From the NCBI RefSeq assembly GCF_050175855.1, contig NZ_JBFXIO010000274.1, positions 1 through 7,192 of the forward strand: a stretch of DNA of 7,192 nt. The letters are read 5' to 3'. This document shows positions 5,320 through 7,192 of this stretch, one piece after another. The position numbers were made by a program, and so were the translations under genes. A model generated the notes under the pieces. That model was not told where the DNA came from. It ran no database searches and was given only the letters and a program-made list of their open reading frames with translations. Position 1 is the first letter of the stretch; every line of letters starts with the position of its first letter. This DNA comes from Piscinibacter sp050175855. Its GTDB lineage: Bacteria; Pseudomonadota; Gammaproteobacteria; Burkholderiales; Burkholderiaceae_C.

Positions 5320-6437
5320 GGGTTCGTCTCCAGAAGGGCTCGCACGGCAGCCCGCCGCGCGTCCAGTTGTTCGTTCATTCTCGCTTCGTCGGCGCCCTCG
5401 GCCACGACGCTGCACAGCGGATCGCCGGCGCCGATGCGCGAGCCGGCACGCGGCAGGTCGCACGCGCCGGGCAACGCCGCCAGCGCAGCGGCGCGAGCGC
5501 CGTCGATCTGGACGGCGCGGGCAGCGAACACGATCGCCAGTCCGCGCACGGGTACACCATCGGCCGGGGGCAGCGGCAGCACGTCGTGCTCGCAGGCCCG
5601 CAGGTGCGCCGCCAGCACGCCGCCGTCTCCGAGGCGGGGATACAGGGCGAGACTGGCCGGCGGCCGCGGGTTCAGCTCCAGCACCTCGATGCGCTCGCCC
5701 TCGAGCAGGATGTCGAGGCTGGCCAGGCCACGCACGTGGAAGACGCCGGCCAGCAGCCGCACGACGGCGCCGAGTTCGCGCCGCACGGCGTCGCTGACCG
5801 TGATCGGCCCGGCAATGTGCGTGAAGACGTACGGCCGGTCGCCGAAAGAGCGGCTGCCCTGGCGGTTCACGCCGAGCACGACCGCGTCGCGCCCGTTGGC
5901 GACGAAGGTGGCCGACATCGCCTCGCCGCGCCGCTCGCGCTGCCAGTACAGGCCAGGTCCGCCGCGGTCGGCCGCGCTCGCACGATGCACCTGCCAGCCG
6001 CCGCAGCCGCCGGCATCCTTGCGCAGCCAGCCCGCGGCATCGAGCGGCGGCTCGAAGGCGACCGGCGGGAAGCCGATGCCGTGGCGATCGAGCTCGCGGA
6101 AGAACACCTGCGGATCGCGCACGCGGCGCACGTCGACGGCGCCGGTGCCGATCAGTGGCAGCCTTGCCGCGGCCTGCTCCAGCAGTTCGGTACGCCCCTC
6201 GAAGCCGCTGCCGGCGATCCAGCCGCGCACGTCGCCGCGCCGGGCCAGTTGCCCGAGCGTGTCCAGCAGACGCTGGGCGTCGATGCGCAAGGCCCCGGCC
6301 TCGCCGATGTCGTGCCACTCCAGCGCGAGGTTCTGCGTGTCGGTATCGCCGAACACGTCGAGCGCCACGACCGGCACGCCGTCGCGCACTGCCGCCTCGG
6401 CCAGCGCGCGAGCGGAGAGTGCCGCCAGCGCCAGCAC
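5316..6437 (-). CDS. orfY: ATP-grasp protein of the H4MPT cluster (carboligase-like)
   Basis: The 373-residue protein has an N-terminal segment (about 1-105; LSARALAEAAVRDGVPVVALDVFGD), then an ATP-grasp fold: a Gly-rich ATP loop GGCGGWQVHR (143-152), YWQRERRGEAMSATFVANG (164-182), ASLDILLEG (239-247) and the metal-binding motif EVLELNPRPPAS (251-262). The C-terminal domain (about 295-373; SRIGAGDPLCSVVAEG) is family-typical but of unknown function. Proteins like this accompany mtdB and mch in methylotrophs under the name orfY. The reaction is unknown; ATP-dependent ligation during methylofuran or H4MPT synthesis is an inference. The start is GTG at 6437, only two codons after the in-frame mtdB stop, and the next Met is at residue 174, so GTG is the sensible start. 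The ribosome-binding site is weak (AAGG about 13 nt upstream). Confidence 0.82.
   Translation of the reverse strand: MLALAALSARALAEAAVRDGVPVVALDVFGDTDTQNLALEWHDIGEAGALRIDAQRLLDTLGQLARRGDVRGWIAGSGFEGRTELLEQAAARLPLIGTGAVDVRRVRDPQVFFRELDRHGIGFPPVAFEPPLDAAGWLRKDAGGCGGWQVHRASAADRGGPGLYWQRERRGEAMSATFVANGRDAVVLGVNRQGSRSFGDRPYVFTHIAGPITVSDAVRRELGAVVRLLAGVFHVRGLASLDILLEGERIEVLELNPRPPASLALYPRLGDGGVLAAHLRACEHDVLPLPPADGVPVRGLAIVFAARAVQIDGARAAALAALPGACDLPRAGSRIGAGDPLCSVVAEGADEARMNEQLDARRAAVRALLETNP
5328..5331 (-). promoter_or_regulatory. Ribosome-binding site of mch inside the orfY 3' end
   Basis: GGAG on the minus strand lies 8 nt before the mch ATG at 5319 and is embedded in orfY codons. It supports this start within a longer open frame. 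Confidence 0.6.
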
Positions 6438-6443
6438 GCGCGC

Positions 6444-7192
6444 TCAGCCCGCCTTCGCGGCCGACTCGGCCAGGAACGCCCGCGCCGTGGCGAAGGCTTC
6501 GGCGAAGCCCAGCACCGACTTCGGCGCATCGCGCATCTGCACCAGCAGCCGGTGCTGCGTCTGGTACTTGACGTTGCCGATCGCCAGCGCGCCGATGCCC
6601 ACGGCATCCGTTCCGGCCAGCGGCCTGGCGTCGTCCATCACACCCACGCCGGCCACGCCCTCGGGTGGCACGGCGTTGACGTCGGCAGCGACCATCAGCT
6701 TCTTCGCGAAGCCCAGGTCTTCGGCCGAGACGACCTGCACGCCGGCAGCCGCGCAGGCGAGGATCACGTCGGCATCGGCGATCGAGCTGCGCACCGCGGC
6801 GCGGTCGCCGCCGGAGATGCCGTGGATCGTCACGCCGAAGCGCTGGCCGGTCTGCTGCGCTGCTTCTTCCGCCACGTCGATGCCGTTGCGGCTGGACAGC
6901 GCCACGTCGGCGCCGGCCTGCGCGGCCAGCACGCCGGCGATGCGGCCCACCGGCCCGGTGCCGCCAAGCACGACCACGCGAAGCCCCTTCAGGCCTTCCG
7001 CACGCCGCTTCAGCAGCGCGGCTTCCACGCAGGCCACCATGGCGGCCGCGGTGGTGAAGGCGCCACTGGGGTCGGCCATCACCGAGACCACGAAGGGCGG
7101 CACCATGGCCTTGACCGACTGCTCCAGCATGTCGGCCGCCACCACCGCGTCGCGCCCGCCGATGAAGATGCCGGTGCGCGCCACGCCCTTGG
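6444..7192 (-). CDS. mtdB: NAD(P)-dependent methylenetetrahydromethanopterin dehydrogenase, 5' end beyond the right edge
   Basis: The last 248 residues are present. The frame continues out of the window, and comparison with remembered MtdB suggests that about 55-60 N-terminal residues are missing. The enzyme oxidises methylene-H4MPT to methenyl-H4MPT with NAD(P)+ in the cytoplasm. Visible MtdB hallmarks, numbered from the Val at 7184, are RTGIFIGGRDA (3-13), MVPPFVVSVMADPSGAFTTAAAMVA (27-51), the Rossmann loop VVVLGGTGPVG (70-80), AEDL...LMVAADVNAVPPEGVAGVGV (154-182) and the end VGIGALAIGNVKYQTQHRLL (195-214). The NVKYQTQ end favours MtdB over MtdA. The GTG at 7184 is internal, not the start. 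It heads the visible gene train; its promoter is outside. Confidence 0.95.
   Translation of the reverse strand, partial: KGVARTGIFIGGRDAVVAADMLEQSVKAMVPPFVVSVMADPSGAFTTAAAMVACVEAALLKRRAEGLKGLRVVVLGGTGPVGRIAGVLAAQAGADVALSSRNGIDVAEEAAQQTGQRFGVTIHGISGGDRAAVRSSIADADVILACAAAGVQVVSAEDLGFAKKLMVAADVNAVPPEGVAGVGVMDDARPLAGTDAVGIGALAIGNVKYQTQHRLLVQMRDAPKSVLGFAEAFATARAFLAESAAKAG

Noticed and set aside
5320..6318. Upstream extension of the mch frame (667 codons in total)
   Set aside because: It is the shadow of orfY. The mch start at 5319 is supported by family length, a GGAG site and ATGA overlap.
1..7192. tRNA, rRNA, CRISPR array, insertion sequence or phage features
   Set aside because: No cloverleaf, spaced direct repeats, transposase-like product or terminal inverted repeats were seen; almost all bases are in ordinary genes.

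Overview
The window is high-GC DNA (by eye about two thirds G+C or more) with the gene content of a methylotrophic proteobacterium. The gene order and protein flavour suggest a betaproteobacterium of the Burkholderiales (Methylibium/Rubrivivax-like). That placement is inferred from remembered family resemblance, not from a search.

Right three quarters (about 1919-7192, minus strand): a tight gene train for tetrahydromethanopterin (H4MPT)-linked formaldehyde oxidation. In transcription order it holds mtdB (5' end outside the window), an ATP-grasp protein (orfY), mch, a RimK-type ATP-grasp ligase (orf5), a CitG-like protein (orf7) and fae. Junctions are a 6-nt gap, a 4-nt ATGA overlap, a 10-nt gap, a second 4-nt ATGA overlap and a 74-nt gap before fae. 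Two tandem hairpins follow fae. The distal one is a textbook intrinsic terminator for the minus strand. Fae condenses formaldehyde with H4MPT, MtdB oxidises methylene-H4MPT to methenyl-H4MPT, and Mch hydrolyses that to formyl-H4MPT. The two ATP-grasp proteins and the CitG-like protein have no reaction that can be read from the sequence. They most likely help build the C1 cofactors (H4MPT or methylofuran).

Middle (1347-1844, plus strand): a FolB-type dihydroneopterin aldolase, convergent with fae. It probably supplies the pterin precursor for H4MPT and/or folate. It starts with TTG behind a well-placed ribosome-binding site.

Left (1-1182, minus strand): the N-terminal 394 residues of an AcoR-like sigma-54-dependent activator (GAF domain, PAS-like segment, Ala/Pro-rich linker, start of the AAA+ domain with its Walker A). 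It runs off the left edge and is divergent from folB. The 164-bp gap between the two holds a candidate sigma-54 (-24/-12) promoter facing folB and two inverted repeats, so this activator may control folB. That is an inference.

No RNA genes, mobile elements, CRISPR arrays or long repeats were seen. The genes are mostly of recognised families. What remains open is the role of the three accessory C1 genes and the regulatory layout at the regulator/folB junction.
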